Positions 25,158 through 36,397 are shown, numbered from the stretch's first letter. The stretch: 64,000 nucleotides of DNA from Ditylenchus dipsaci (GCA_004194705.1 SADC01001275.1:930001-994000), one strand, 5' to 3'. Translations and numbers: made by a program. The notes: generated by a model not told the origin, from the letters alone.

Positions 25158-28100
25158 ATGAAATTTATTCTGATAGCCCTAACTAGCTTGCTATTATTAA
25201 AAATGGTGAAAACAGGAACTTCTAAAGCTGACCCAGATGGTCCTGGCAAGAAAAAACCAGACCCAAGTAAGCTTCCCGATGGCAAAGGTAAAGGGAAACT
25301 TCTAGTGGACCAGGAAACTCGGAAGGTGTCTCTGACCTGATGACACTGACGGGATGGTAATAGTGATGGCGGAAGTGATCAGTCAGAGGGTAGTAGTGAA
25401 GGCTCTCGTGGTTCAGAAAGTGAAAGTGGAGCAGGTGGAAAGAAGAGAAACAGTAGTGGCAGTAGTGAAGGCTCTGATGATTCGGATTCTGATGATTCAG
25501 CTATGCCCGAAGCTGATAACCGTAAATATTTTCTATATAAAGATAAATTTTATATATTGGGTATTTGAATAATTAGCCATCGTTTTGCAACCATTCTTCT
25601 TTGTTACTTAAAGTCAATGTATCATTATGTTATATGCGCAATATCTTGTAGCCCTGAACCTCCTCTTGAATAGGTGAAAAAAGTTGTCTGACAGAAAAGT
25701 CATCATTTAGGAACTCATGCTGTTTGGGCCCCCACCCATTTTTTGACTTTTCTACTGCTACAAGGTTACATTACTTATTTCCACAGATAAACAATAGATA
25801 ATACAGGCAATTACATGATGTCATAGATTTCTTTTACTTGTTTCCAGAAATTATAAAATGCATCATCACCGGCAAACTTCTTCATCCAAAGAAATTCCAA
25901 AATGTACTGCTCGAAAAGTTCTCCCCTCTGTGTACCGTATCTTGATCGATTCAATTGCTTAAATTTTTTCCATGTGCTTTCAACCGATTGGGTGTGCACT
26001 GTTGGATCTTCAGGGTCGACGAAGTTTATGCTGTGATTGATCTACAATAAGCGTACCATTTTGATTAGACTAATAAACTAAACTCGAAAAACGAACTACT
26101 AAATGCTGATATTCGGGGTACTCTTTTAATCCTACATACGCCTTCCAACCATCAGAGATGACGACTGATCCCGGCTTCACAAAGCGTTCAATCAAACCTA
26201 GCAGGGTTCGGGCATCACGAGCGCGCACAGGCACAATAAAGCAATTTTCTGAGTTTCCTCTTTCAACTCCACCGAAGTACCTAACTTATGAAATATTAAA
26301 CAAAATATGACGAAAGTGAGTAAAAGTTACTCACTTTGCTGGCTTCCAGATTGTTGATCAATAGGAACCCTACCTTTGGCATACTTTCGTCTTGTCAGCA
26401 CAGTCTCATCGATTCCTACGATCTTTCCCTGGCCTCCAAGTTTGACTGGATTTCGAATAAAATACTCCACGCAGACGTCACGAAACCATTTCCTGTAGTG
26501 CGCACGAGCATCCGAGCCGACTGTTGTGCCATCTTGACGCCGAAATTCACGTTCCAGAAAAGAATCCGTAGCTATTCCATTGACCCAATAGTAAGAGAAC
26601 AGAACTACCTAAACGCAATCGCTTTGATCAGCAATGAGAAGCATTTCAATTCACTTTTTTTATATCAAGATGAGCAGATTCAAATATGGTCCTTTGCAAA
26701 AATCCGACCTCTTTTTTGCATTTGTGCCTGCCTATTGAAAGCTAGAGAGGTTAACGAAGTTTGAAGCTATAAACGCGAATTAACCTTTGTTTGCCATCTG
26801 ATCGTCTTTTGTAACGCATAGGATTCCACGAACGCAAAGTCGAATCGAAGGAAGCACGCCGATTTGCTGAAGCCATTTTTGGAACTCTTCTTCGTTCTTT
26901 TGATGCACAAGAAGGAATAATTGATAAAGATTTATCCCCCGTAGAGACTCCATTTTTTGAAGCGAACCTATTAGATAAAGCCGTTAAGTAAGAAAAAGGA
27001 AGTATTGTAGAAAATAGAACAAAAAATAACAGTGTAAAAGTAATTTCTAAACAATATGTGAGTTTTGATTTTGTGGCGAATTGAAAAATTTATTTTCGTT
27101 GAGATATATAAAATTTGAGAAAAGTCAAAAGTAGGTGGGGCCCCCAACAGCATGAGTGCCAAAGTCATCATTTAGCTCCAAACACTTACTTACAAGGTCA
27201 TTTTAAGTATTTTCAAAGAAATTGATTTTTCAAAAGGCCATATCTCAACACTCAAAATTTCAAAAATAATTCTGTAAAATGTTTTTTGTAGCTCTTGAGC
27301 TGCGCTACAACATGGCTTCAAGTTGTTGCTAAAGCCTGAACTAAACTTTTGACCAGTTAAAGTGATAAAAAAATTGCCTGTCAACTGCTTAAAATGACCT
27401 TGTAAGTAAGTGTTTGGAGCTGAATGATGACTTTCTAAAATAAGTCAGACAACTTCTTTTACCTATTCAAAAGAGGAGGTTCAGGGCTACAAGATATTGC
27501 GCATATAACATAATGATACATTGACTTTAAGTAACAAAGAAGAATGGTTGCAAAACGATGGCTAATTATTCAAATACCCAATATTTTGAACTCACTATCT
27601 TCGTGGTATCCGGTGCCCAATCTTTTCGTTGGTTACCGGTGAGTTGTTGGCATTATCTCAATAAAAGTTTTATAAGCTTTGTATCGTTCTACAACTACAG
27701 TCAACTCTCGTTATACCACACTCCGATAACGAAACTCTTGTTATAACGAACATTTTTCTCCAATTTGGTTAGTTTTACTCCATTTGAATAAAAGACGATT
27801 TCAATATAACGCACTCTCGTTATAACGAAACTCTCTTTATTACGAACATTTCCTCGGGTCCCGACAAAAGAAAAGACTCTCGATATAACGAATTTTTCAA
27901 TTTTCAAAGGTTGATTCTATTAAAATGTTTATTTTTCGGCTTTCTTTAGTTTATATTCACTTTTCACAATGTACACATTGTTTGGTTAGAATTCTCAAAA
28001 CCCCCCCTTAAAATATGACCTTCCGTAAAATCGATGTAACTACTCTTTAAAACAACAATTGTAGCACTTAGGCTCGGCGGTGGGCAAGCGTACGAAAGTT

Positions 28101-29520
28101 TAACTGTGTTACGCACTTTTTATTGGGGTCTGAGACATAAATTTGGGTACTCTTTACCCGGTACATCTTTGCTAAATGGAAAAATTTATGGGGGTGGGGG
28201 TTTCGCTACTAGGGTACGTTTTCTTTTTTGTTTTTGATTCCATGTAGTTATTTTAAAACGCTCAATAATTTTTTGTACATCGTGTTCACTCTATTAACTC
28301 CCATGGCGAGTTATTTTTCAACCCTCTCTTGAGAGTGGGAGTGATTAGAGGGTGGGGAGTTAAAATTTTTAGTCTGAAAGAAATATATAAAAAAATTGTC
28401 TCTGGTTCCGTTGCGCTATTTTTTGTTATGCCGTGTTAAGCAATTTGGTGCTTTCATTTTTTGAAACCTCGATTGTAGATTTTTATCGTTTAAAGTAAGA
28501 CACTTCGATTTTTTCAAGAACTCATTGCTCAATTTACAAAAAAAGCAGATAAATTTACATTTTAGAAACAGCAATTTTAATGAAATTAGAAAATGTACAA
28601 TATATCAAGAGCCGTTTATTTTGTTGGGATCGACCCAGTTTTTCTCTATTATTTGCAGCAAATGGCATGAATGGTATGGGTAACGGCGGCCCAGGAATTA
28701 TTCCCGGCAACTGGGGCTCCAACTGCCCAATAATGATACCCTTGTGCAACAATGAGCTTACCGAACAATTATGCAGAGAGCTTGCAAATCTAGCTGTAAA
28801 GCTGAGTCATGTCTAGATAGAAGACCAGATTTGTATGCTTTAAATATTCTCTATTGTTTTTCATAAATTTTTTCTAATTTTGGAGTCTGATTAAGGCAGG
28901 GTTATTAAGGGCAGGGTTCCCCCTTAACACGAATATATCCTTTTTCAAAAAACTACACCATGTATTAATTACAGAGATCAGAAATTTTCACACTGAAAGA
29001 CAAAGTTGGTTTAAATCAACAAAATTAAAATTTTGGCATTAATCTTTCCAGTTTAAAAAAACTATTCGAACTAAGACAATTTTCAGAAATCCAAGACAAT
29101 CTGAGATCAATTTTTTATCAGATTAGCCTCTCAAGTCTAAGTACATTTCTTAGAAACTAAGTAAAACTGGATTAGGGACCTTGGAATTGAGACCCAGTTA
29201 AGAGGCCAGTTTTTCTACACTAGGTCGTTTAAAAGTGACTTCCTACCTTGTGCAGAAATCTCGTTGATCCATAAAAGTTGATTCACAAAATTGAGACTCG
29301 TCTGTATACAAAAGTTGTATATTTACAAATTTATTTTTTACAACAAAAAACTGCAGAAATAAAGTCTAAGAAAATATAAACGTCTGATATTAAAAACTTG
29401 CAATTTTATTGTTTTAGATGCAAAGGGTGGGCTATAAATAACTTTTGTGCTAGTGCCTTTTACACAAACCTCAAGCAAGCTTGTTCAAGAACATGCAACA
29501 CTTGTACTCCTTCCACTTAA
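25158..29520 (+). CDS. Secreted tandem-ShKT protein with acidic Ser/Asp linker
   Basis: Three exons. Exon 1 (25158-25521) has a signal peptide (MKFILIALTSLLLLKMVKTG), a DGPG/KKKPD segment and a long Ser/Asp/Gly/Glu stretch, ending at donor CGTAAAT. Exon 2 (28659-28832) begins in the right phase after TTTGCAG with Asn/Gly-rich sequence, then one Cys-rich ShKT-like domain and the first Cys of a second. Exon 3 (29418-29520) supplies the rest (Cys-x2-Trp, then Cys-x3-Cys-x2-Cys) and TAA. ShKT domains are six-cysteine modules common in nematode secreted proteins; a toxic role is not implied. The frame slips by single missing bases about three times in exon 1 (25281-25352) and once in exon 2 (near 28755), while likeness to the 36.4-kb gene resumes each time. 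Intron 1 holds a Merlin transposon. Either consensus error or a recent pseudogene. Confidence 0.72.
25811..26953 (-). CDS. Merlin (IS1595/ISXO2-like) DDE transposase
   Basis: Catalyses cut-and-paste of its element. Five exons on the minus strand: 26953-26785, 26731-26655, 26608-26335, 26280-26100, 26041-25811. Order of motifs: MESLRGINLYQLFLL and QKWLQQIGVLPS (N-terminal region), TIFESAHLDIKK then FSYYWVNG, first acidic residue in KIVGIDETVLTRRKYAKGR, YFGGVERGNSENCF, second acidic residue in PGSVVISDGWKAY, then INHSINFVDP and VHTQSVESTWKKFKQ with the last acidic residue, ending YDIM and TAA. Phases agree except at exon 3 to 4, where one base appears missing in the AAA before the donor at 26335. 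No stop codon interrupts any exon, so the copy looks young. The family assignment rests on this motif series. Confidence 0.85.
27174..27425. repeat. Palindromic insertion in the Merlin right terminal repeat
   Basis: AGCTCCAAACACTTACTTAC and GTAAGTAAGTGTTTGGAGCT are perfect complements about 210 bp apart, continuing into AAGGTCATTTTAAG/CTTAAAATGACCTT. The interior matches the old family at 17.4-17.7 kb. It separates two halves of the Merlin right end. Confidence 0.8.
27698..27900. mobile_element. pogo-like MITE fragment (CTCGTTATAACGAA)
   Basis: CAGTCAACTCTCGTTATACC at 27699 is a pogo-type left end. TCTCGTTATAACGAAACTCT and TCTCGATATAACG recur downstream. The right end is not clear. Confidence 0.5.
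28265..28370. mobile_element. One end of a TACCGTATT-family element
   Basis: TTCACTCTATTAACTCCC followed by ATTTTTCAACC and a later GGGGAGTTAAAA repeats the arrangement of the 60751-60952 copy, but the far terminus is missing or diverged. Confidence 0.45.
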
Positions 29521-29675
29521 TACACAAATTTTCAACCTAAAGGTTTAGTTCTATTTCAAATTTCACTTTTAAATGCGTGTTTACTTGTTTTTTGCACTAA
29601 GAATAAATTTTGTAATGATTCTTTAATAAATAATTTTAATCAAAACGATACTTATATTAAAAAATGACTGTAGTG

Positions 29676-30960
29676 TAGAGATGGCGACGGGACGGGATCC
29701 GTACGGGATCCCGTCCCGTCGCCCCGATTTGGCCCGAAATCCCGTCCCGTTATCCCGCCCGTTTTTTTCGAAAATCTCGGTCCCGTTCCCGTTTTTGCCT
29801 AATCCCGCTAGTCATTTTCAGGAAAATTTGTCCTAAAAAAAGCAATTTTGAGAGAATTTTTTTTGTGAATTCTCATTTTTTGCAGAAATTTCGTGAATTC
29901 GATTATTCCTTGTTTGCTATGTTAGTGACTTCCTTTATTTTTCCACTCTACTTTTAAGCAAGTTCACTGGCTTCTAGGCTAAAAATCATTGAGCAATGGA
30001 TTGCAACCATTTGCAGCACTGTTTTACTGTTAGCAAATGGCTTGAATTTGGCAATTGAATGCGAATGACCATCAAAGTAAAGGGAAATCACCCAAATTGA
30101 TAAGTACTTAGTTCTATATCGCGTCAACCTCTACACATTTTGTTTACTGCTCAAAATGTGATGGCAATTTTTTTCAGTCAGAATCAGATAGAAAAGTTAT
30201 CACACCACATCAGACAATTGGGTAGCTTGCGAAGGTTTGACCCAGCCACAAAATAGTATGTCGGAAGGGTAGGATGGCACCTAATTGGACATTTTGAAAC
30301 CGCTACTCCAAATTCACTAAAATTTTAGCGTTAAATAACCATAAATTTTTTCTTTCTATGCAGTGCCGCAACTTCAACTTTATCGAGGGAGGGGAGGGGG
30401 GGTAATTTGCCTAATTTTGCCTATTTTTTCGGTCAAGGGGAGTAATTACCCCTATGACCGCACCTCCCCCTCCGCTAAAATATAATCCAACCAGAGTTTT
30501 GAAACTTTCTGGAAAACAAACCATTTCGAGAAAACAAAAAATTTCAAAATAGAAGAAATATTTTATTATTTTTTAGCAACAGGGTGACCAAGCTGTTTTC
30601 ATGAAAAAAACGACAGGGGGGAACCAAAATGTCTTCGGCACCGGCAACTCCAGTAGAACCAGAGTAATCTTAAAATCAGCGAGGCAGAAATTTTAATCTT
30701 TTTGAACAGAGTCTTAACGCAGTTGAATTATTGTTATTGAAATTATTTTGCATCGATGTATGTTAGAAAATTTCAATAAAAAACATCCTTTTGAAGCGCT
30801 GGGGCCACTTTTACTGTGAAATTAACGATAAAAAAAATCCCGTTTTTCGGGCGGCATCCCGCCGGGATCCCGTTTTTTTCAAACTCAAATCCCGTTCCCG
30901 TTTTTATTTTGGCCGAAAATCCCGTCCCGTTATCCCGCCGCCCCCCATTCGCCATCTCTA
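29676..30960. mobile_element. hAT-type non-autonomous element, 1285 bp, CCCGTCCCG-rich ends
   Basis: TAGAGATGGCGA and TCGCCATCTCTA are the termini, with CTGTAGTG duplicated on both sides (29668-29675, 30961-30968). Inside each end is a block of CCCGTCCCG, CCCGTTATCCCGCC and CCCGTTCCCGTTTTT motifs in both orientations. The middle has no recognisable transposase. Confidence 0.9.
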
Positions 30961-32117
30961 CTGTAGTGGAACTTTTATATAAAGACGAAAAAAAAGTTTA
31001 TTCACACCTGCAGTTTTACACTTTGATTATCTTAAATTTCAAATTTTATATCAGTTTTGATTTGTCTGACTGGTATAAATTATCGCAGCGATTAGGTTGT
31101 TCGATTAGGTCGATTAAGTTTTTAATATCAAAACTTTGCTAAAAAGTTGTTCTATTAATGACACCACATTTTTAATCGTTCAGAGCAGGGTATTTTGTTT
31201 CTGTATTTTGTCATTTCTGCTTTTCTGTTTTCTGCTTCTGTTTTTTTGTGACAAAAAACAGAAAAACAGAAGAAGCATGGCTCAAGTCACAGGCTTACGC
31301 CATAGGCACAAAGTGCTGCAAAACGTGTTTTTGACCAATTTTTAGACCGATTTTTGACCGATTTCGGTCGTCATTAGAGATGGTGAAACATTTTAGGGAT
31401 AGTTGTATTACGACCCAAGTTGGAAAATCCGTACAGAAGTTAAATGATCAGAGAATTTTTTGAATTGCCCGGGATAACCATTGTCGTAGACGGCAATGGC
31501 GCAGCACCCAAAAATCTTAGGATCGGCTAATTTTCGTTTCGATTTTTGATGGAAGAAAAATAAGGCAACTGTCGACTTATTAGATGGAATACGGTTTTTG
31601 TAACAGGCGTTTCTCGGTAATTCGTTTTAACTTTACAAACTTTCAAAGTCAGCAATAATATCGATTTTAAAAATTCGTAGAAATTCAGACTTTGCCGAAC
31701 GTTCTTATGAAGCTCAACAATATAAGATTCAGTTAAAAGAATTAAATTAAACAAGACAAAAAGAAAATTAGGTACGAGAAAGTATTGTTCGATTATTTAG
31801 GTGAAAAAAAACTGACATAAAGCAACTGCTCACAAATTGAGCTTCATAACAATCATATATCTTTAAAAAAATTTAATAAAAAAATGATGATGTTATAAAG
31901 TCAATTTAACGAAGGACGTGTAATTTTTAAAAATAGAATAGATAAAAAGTTCTTTGTTCTGATGCAAAATCAAACAAAGAGAGCACTCAATTGCATTTCT
32001 ACTTAAGTGCGACCTTTTTTGTCATTTTGTTCGCACCTAATAAATCAATACAATTTTGTTCCTTTTGATATTTAATGCACCATTTCAAATATTTTATCTG
32101 ATATTTTTTGTTTCAAA

Positions 32118-32515
32118 ATGACTATCTTTTCCTGTATCTGCCTTGGCTTTTTACTATTGTCACCAATGAGTGTGTTCGACAAAATAAATTTGAATGTTGT
32201 ATTGGTTTGTGCAAATAATGATGATGACGATGATAATGGAAGACCTGACTACCCAAATAATAAAAATTCAGAAGAAAATTCGAAAAAGTCACTAAAGTCA
32301 ACTGAAGAGGATGACAAAGAGGGCAAAGACGAAAAAACAAATAAAAACGGTAGATTGTTTTGAAATAATTTTTGAATTCCTATGTACTGCTTTAACCCAT
32401 TTTTGTTAGAATTTAATTTTTTCACGAATATTTTTAACTTTTTACTGCGTTTAGTCATTTTTCGCACATAAAAAAATTTAGGTCCGGTTACTACAGAAGC
32501 AAGACTACAGAAGAA
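32118..32515 (+). CDS. Secreted acidic Asp/Lys-rich protein, exons 1-2, probably truncated
   Basis: Exon 1 (32118-32349) encodes a signal peptide (MTIFSCICLGFLLLSPMSVF), then NNDDDDDNGRPDYPNN and a Ser/Glu/Lys/Asp run, ending at a GTAGAT donor. A compatible exon 2 starts at 32482 after AAATTTAG and reads GPVTTEARLQKKDKK. At about 32518 the sequence becomes the inside of a pogo-like palindrome. The leader and acidic linker resemble the genes at 25.2 and 36.4 kb, so I place it in the same local family. No ShKT exon was found downstream. Either the gene is cut by the MITE or exon 2 ends just before it. Confidence 0.55.
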
Positions 32516-32517
32516 AG

Positions 32518-32772
32518 ACAAAAAGACCCGCGCCGCTCGATATAACGAACCCCTTTTTTGAAAATAGGGGTTCGTTATATCGAGCGGCGCGGGCCTTTTC
32601 GCCAAAACTGTGGCCGTTTACAAAACTGACCGGTAAGTGGACTAGTAAGTGACCTTCGCAGTGGACTAGCCGTAGACATCTGGCGAATAATAAAAAAATT
32701 GAGGTAAAAAAGTGTCGGACCCAAGGTGGGAACGAAATTTTGAAGGGTTCGTTATATCGAGCGTCGACTGCA
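32518..32772. mobile_element. pogo-like palindromic MITE, partial copy
   Basis: The hairpin CCGCTCGATATAACGAACCC/GGGTTCGTTATATCGAGCGG is centred near 32558. The right half matches the 59.1-kb copy (GTCGGACCC, GGAACGAA) and ends GAGCGTCGACTGCA. The left half is shortened. Confidence 0.7.
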
Positions 32773-33177
32773 CTTATTTTGCGGCCGATCTCACTGACTA
32801 CACAATGAGTGGTAACTTGCCCAATAATGGTCCACCAAGAGTGGTTGGAAAACACAATGCAAATAACGCGATTTTAAATAGGATGAGGTCGGCCTATTGA
32901 TAAAGTTACAGTATACTTTTTTCCTTGAGTTCACGTAACAATTACTTATATTTTTACTGAAAAAAAACTATTTTCAGATCTCTTTTTCATAAAAAAAACC
33001 GGATATATTACTTTTAGAAACGGTCTTTTCACTAAAAAAATAAAAATATATATTTTCATGTAATTTTGGATCAAAGGGGAGACTAAGAAAATTTTCAGTA
33101 CCGATTCGGCACAAATGGGTTAAAAGGGAACAAAACTTTGTTAAGTTACGATAATTTGTCTTCAATGCCTGGCTGGC

Positions 33178-34005
33178 TGCGCGACATTTTCGCACCACGA
33201 CATTTGCGCACCGACGTTTGCGCACCGACATTTGCACGACGACACTTGCGCAGCCAAAATGTATTTTCCGGTAAAAAGGTATATGAACCTCGTGAACCAT
33301 TCCCTGTAGCCCTGAATCATCATCATCCTGGTTAACTCACTTTCAATAGTAGATACCCATTCTCAGCGGTCTCATTCAAATAGTGTTACCCAGATACCTA
33401 GGCAGTGGTACTTAGGAATTACTCAGGTAGTGATACTCAATTAGTTAAAACTCGAAAATCAAGGGATGTTACCTGTATGCGATGACGTAAGTAGACCAAC
33501 TGTGATTTATCAAGTTTATTATAATCAACAAACCTGGACATAAAATCGGTCAATAGCAGGAATCCCTAACTGATTCGTGAGTTAAATCTATTTGGACAAA
33601 TTAAAAAGGATGATTTCACCTATCTAAATCCAAGCAGTAGGACAAGTGTTTAACTAAAGGGATAATCCCTTTCAGAACCAAAATATTTTGGGTTTAGGTC
33701 AAGGAGCACAAGTCATTAGAAATACGCGTTAGGAATACGCTTCTAAATAACACCTAAAACACTTGGAAGGTACCTTAGCGATATGACCATCTATATGTTT
33801 GAAAATTGAAGATGTTTCTGGACTTCTAAGGTTAGTTTAGGGCAGTTAAAGATGAATCGAACTACTTAAGGGGATCAGGACTATTGGGGATGGTTGAGAA
33901 CTCCAAAGGATGGTCCAGGAAGGTCATCTACCTTTTTACTAGAAAATACATTTTTGGTGCGCAGGTGTCGGTGCGCAAACGTTGGTGCGCAAATGTCGCT
34001 TAACC
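33178..34005. mobile_element. Foldback element with tandem-array inverted ends (GCGCACCGACATTT unit)
   Basis: The left array 33178-33248 has units like GCGCACCGACATTT. The right array 33953-34003 has GGTGCGCAAATGTCG in opposite orientation. The interior shares ACTCAGGTAGTG and ATACC/GTACT phrases with the 10.3- and 57.2-kb elements. No ORF of note. Confidence 0.65.
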
Positions 34006-34439
34006 CCATGGCTATTGATGTTTGCTATCAGAAAAAAATTTAAAATTGTTTAAAAATTTTTTTAATTTTGTCACTAAATTTTGAAAATTGTAAGGGGAAG
34101 AAGGCAGTTTTTGGTAGAAATCCCTACCAGACATCATTAATGTGTGAATACCAGATACTCCTTTCATATTAGTTTAAAAATCTAACAAAAGTTTGAAACA
34201 TCAGCGATATTTCACGAGAAGCACCAATGGTTATCAAGCTCTCCATATTTAGAATTGAAAATCAAATGAAACCCAATCTACCGACAAGTACTCATTTTTA
34301 AAATAAGTCTAAGGCAAAAAATTGGTAAAATACTTTTAAAGGGGAGTGTATCTCTTGTCCATATCTGGTCCCGCATGGAAATCGTTTAAATTCAAATTAA
34401 ACCACTTTTTGAGCTTGCTGCTTCGAATTAGAGTTGTAG

Positions 34440-34562
34440 AAATTCCCGGAAATATAGAAACCCGGGAATATTCCCGGGAACATTGGGAATATTCCCTGGA
34501 ATATTCACAATATAGGGGAAAATACGGGAAACCCGGGAATATTCCCAGTAGAAAGTATATTT
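34440..34562. repeat. GGGAATATTCCC palindrome cluster
   Basis: At least five copies of GGGAATATTCC or its variant lie within about 110 bp, with CCCGGGAATATTCCCGGG as the clearest. Probably the array end of a foldback; no partner was found. Confidence 0.6.
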
Positions 34563-35172
34563 CTACTTTAAAGAGCATTTTTATAAGCAATTTGACTACG
34601 CTAAACACGAATCCGGCGTCAGATATGTTAGTTTGACTAGAAAAGACAGAGTTTCACGTCAAAATGGTTTTAGGATAAATTTTTGATTTTCTTTGGACTT
34701 TTGCTTAACACTCCAAAACTCGTATTTTCAATTTCTTCGAAGCTATATGTGGTGCAGTTTTTCTTGCTCTGTAGAATGATGTATAACAACAACCGAACGA
34801 ACCGCCTTGACACACCTATTTTTGCATTTCCAAGTGACAACAACGGTTTTTGAAAAATGACATGATCTTTTCTTTTGCCCGAAAATCTGAAATTTTAAAC
34901 CGTAAATGTCTAAACGATATATCAATAGAAAGCTCTTTTCATTCTTTATCGAACAAGTCATGATTTGTTGGCAGTCGATTATAAAATGACTAGGATAAAT
35001 GGACTTGAACGTAATAAAAATTTCGAAAATTTGAAAATTTTTAAATAGCGTTTTTACCGGACTTTCGAATATCCAACCACCCATAGTGTATTTATTAAAA
35101 ATGATCACCATGAAATTCTGATTGCAACGGACCTAAAGTGCCGCTCGCGTGTTCGAGTGTTAAAGGGGAACT

Positions 35173-35423
35173 CATATGGAAAGGGCCCCCAAATTTTTGA
35201 AAATATTTGCCTTGGTCCCCTGTTGTTTTTTTGGAATTTTTTACAATTTTATAATTTTTATATTCTTTCAGTTAGCAGCTAATATTTAAATTTGCATAAC
35301 AAACACAATAATTATTTTATTAATCATCAAATACATCATAAAATTTTGAATTCTGAACAAAAAACAACAGGGGGGACCAAGACAAATATTTTCAAAAATT
35401 TGGGGGCCCTTTCTATATGAGTC
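35173..35423. repeat. Palindrome with GCCTTGGTCCCCTGTTGTTT ends
   Basis: AAAGGGCCCCCAAATTTTTG and its complement CAAAAATTTGGGGGCCCTTT bound a segment where GCCTTGGTCCCC faces GGGGGACCAAGAC. The phrase recurs at 57.43 kb, 58.16 kb and 60.3-60.5 kb. Confidence 0.8.
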
Positions 35424-35446
35424 CCGTTAAAGGAGGGGGGGGAAGC

Positions 35447-35793
35447 CATTTAGGTTTGAAAAAGTGGCTTTCATGGCGCAGTGCGTAAGTGCTTGCGCTT
35501 TTTGGCCCAAAATGGTGTTTTTCTGGTGTTGCAGTTCAACCCCACGTAGTGGCACACTATTTTTTGGCTTATTTGGGCAGTTTAGAGGTAATTAGACTTT
35601 TTCGACGCCAGGTTCGGAATCAGCGACCAAAATTACCTCCAAACTGTACAAACAAACCAAAAAAATAGTGTGCCACTACGTGGGATTGAACCTGCGATAC
35701 CAAAAAAACATTTTGGGCCAAAAAATGCGAGCACTTACGCACTGTGCCATGGAAGCCACTTTTTCAAACCTAAATGGCTCCCTCCCCCTTTAA
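35447..35793. repeat. Inverted pair of tRNA-like (SINE-type) sequences
   Basis: The left arm (+) has TGGCGCAGTGCGTAAGTGC (A-box-like) and, 50 bp on, GCAGTTCAACCCCACG. The right arm (-) has TGGCACAGTGCGTAAGTGCT and GCAGGTTCAATCCCACG, close to the GGTTCGANTCC B box. The arms are about 150 bp each, bounded by CATTTAGGTTTGAAAAAGTG and its complement. Probably a tRNA-derived repeat turned into a foldback, not a working tRNA. Confidence 0.55.
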
Positions 35794-36397
35794 GTGTCGA
35801 CCTTCACCTAAAAACACCTTTTAAACGTGCCGTGAAACTTCTATTGATATACCCGGGTCAATATTCTCATTTTTCAACTCATTCCCAAGACAGGTCAACT
35901 AATAGATGGGAGGTCTAATAATAGAGGTTTGAGTTGTAAAGTCGAATTGTGGTCAAAAAAAATTTAAATCAGCTTTTTATTTGGAAAAGTACCACAAAAC
36001 CACTTTTTTGAATCGTTTTTATTCAAATTGGTTTCTAACAAGACAATACCTAGAATTTAATTTTAGCTATAGTTTTGTTAGAAAACAAGTTTGAAAAATC
36101 CGTACAGAAATTCGAGTAGGAAATTTTTTCGAATTCACAGGCACCACGTCTTACTAGCGTGGACATGGCCCTTTCAACCTTTGAAATAGGCGAAAACCAT
36201 TTAATACAATTTGGCCATCATGTTTACATTTTCTAAAGAAATGTTAAACTTTTTATTCACTGAATTTGCTTCCGTACCATATTGTGAATGCCACTCACAT
36301 TTTCATCCCTTTAACATCTTATAAGAAACAGTGCTGAATAAACAATTAGCATGCTCATAAATTACTTAGAAATCTGCGTTTTTCTATTGTTTTGAAA

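Larger units (their letters stand above)
25554..27584 (-). mobile_element. Merlin-superfamily DNA transposon, about 2 kb
   Basis: The terminal inverted repeats are about 150 bp: left 25554-25715 begins ATATTGGGTATTTGAATAAT; right ends ATTATTCAAATACCCAATAT. The match continues through GCAACCATTCTTCTTTGTTA and CTTGTAGCCCTGAACCTCCT. The transposase (25811-26953, minus) lies between. A separate palindrome (27174-27425) interrupts the right repeat. No clear 8-9 bp target duplication could be read. The element starts 32 bp after the host exon-1 donor. Confidence 0.85.

Noticed and set aside
26336..26764. 142-codon plus-strand frame in the Merlin element
   Set aside because: Antisense shadow of transposase exons 2 and 3; the minus strand has the catalytic motifs.
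32122..32605. Minus-strand frames opposite the 32.1-kb secreted-protein exon
   Set aside because: Low-complexity shadows of the Asp/Lys-rich exon and of the pogo-like hairpin.
10345..34005. Tandem arrays as CRISPR
   Set aside because: Units are contiguous without unique spacers, and the genome is clearly eukaryotic.
35470..35780. Possible functional tRNA genes
   Set aside because: The A-box and B-box likeness is real, but no acceptor stem or proper anticodon arm can be folded, and the two copies form one foldback.
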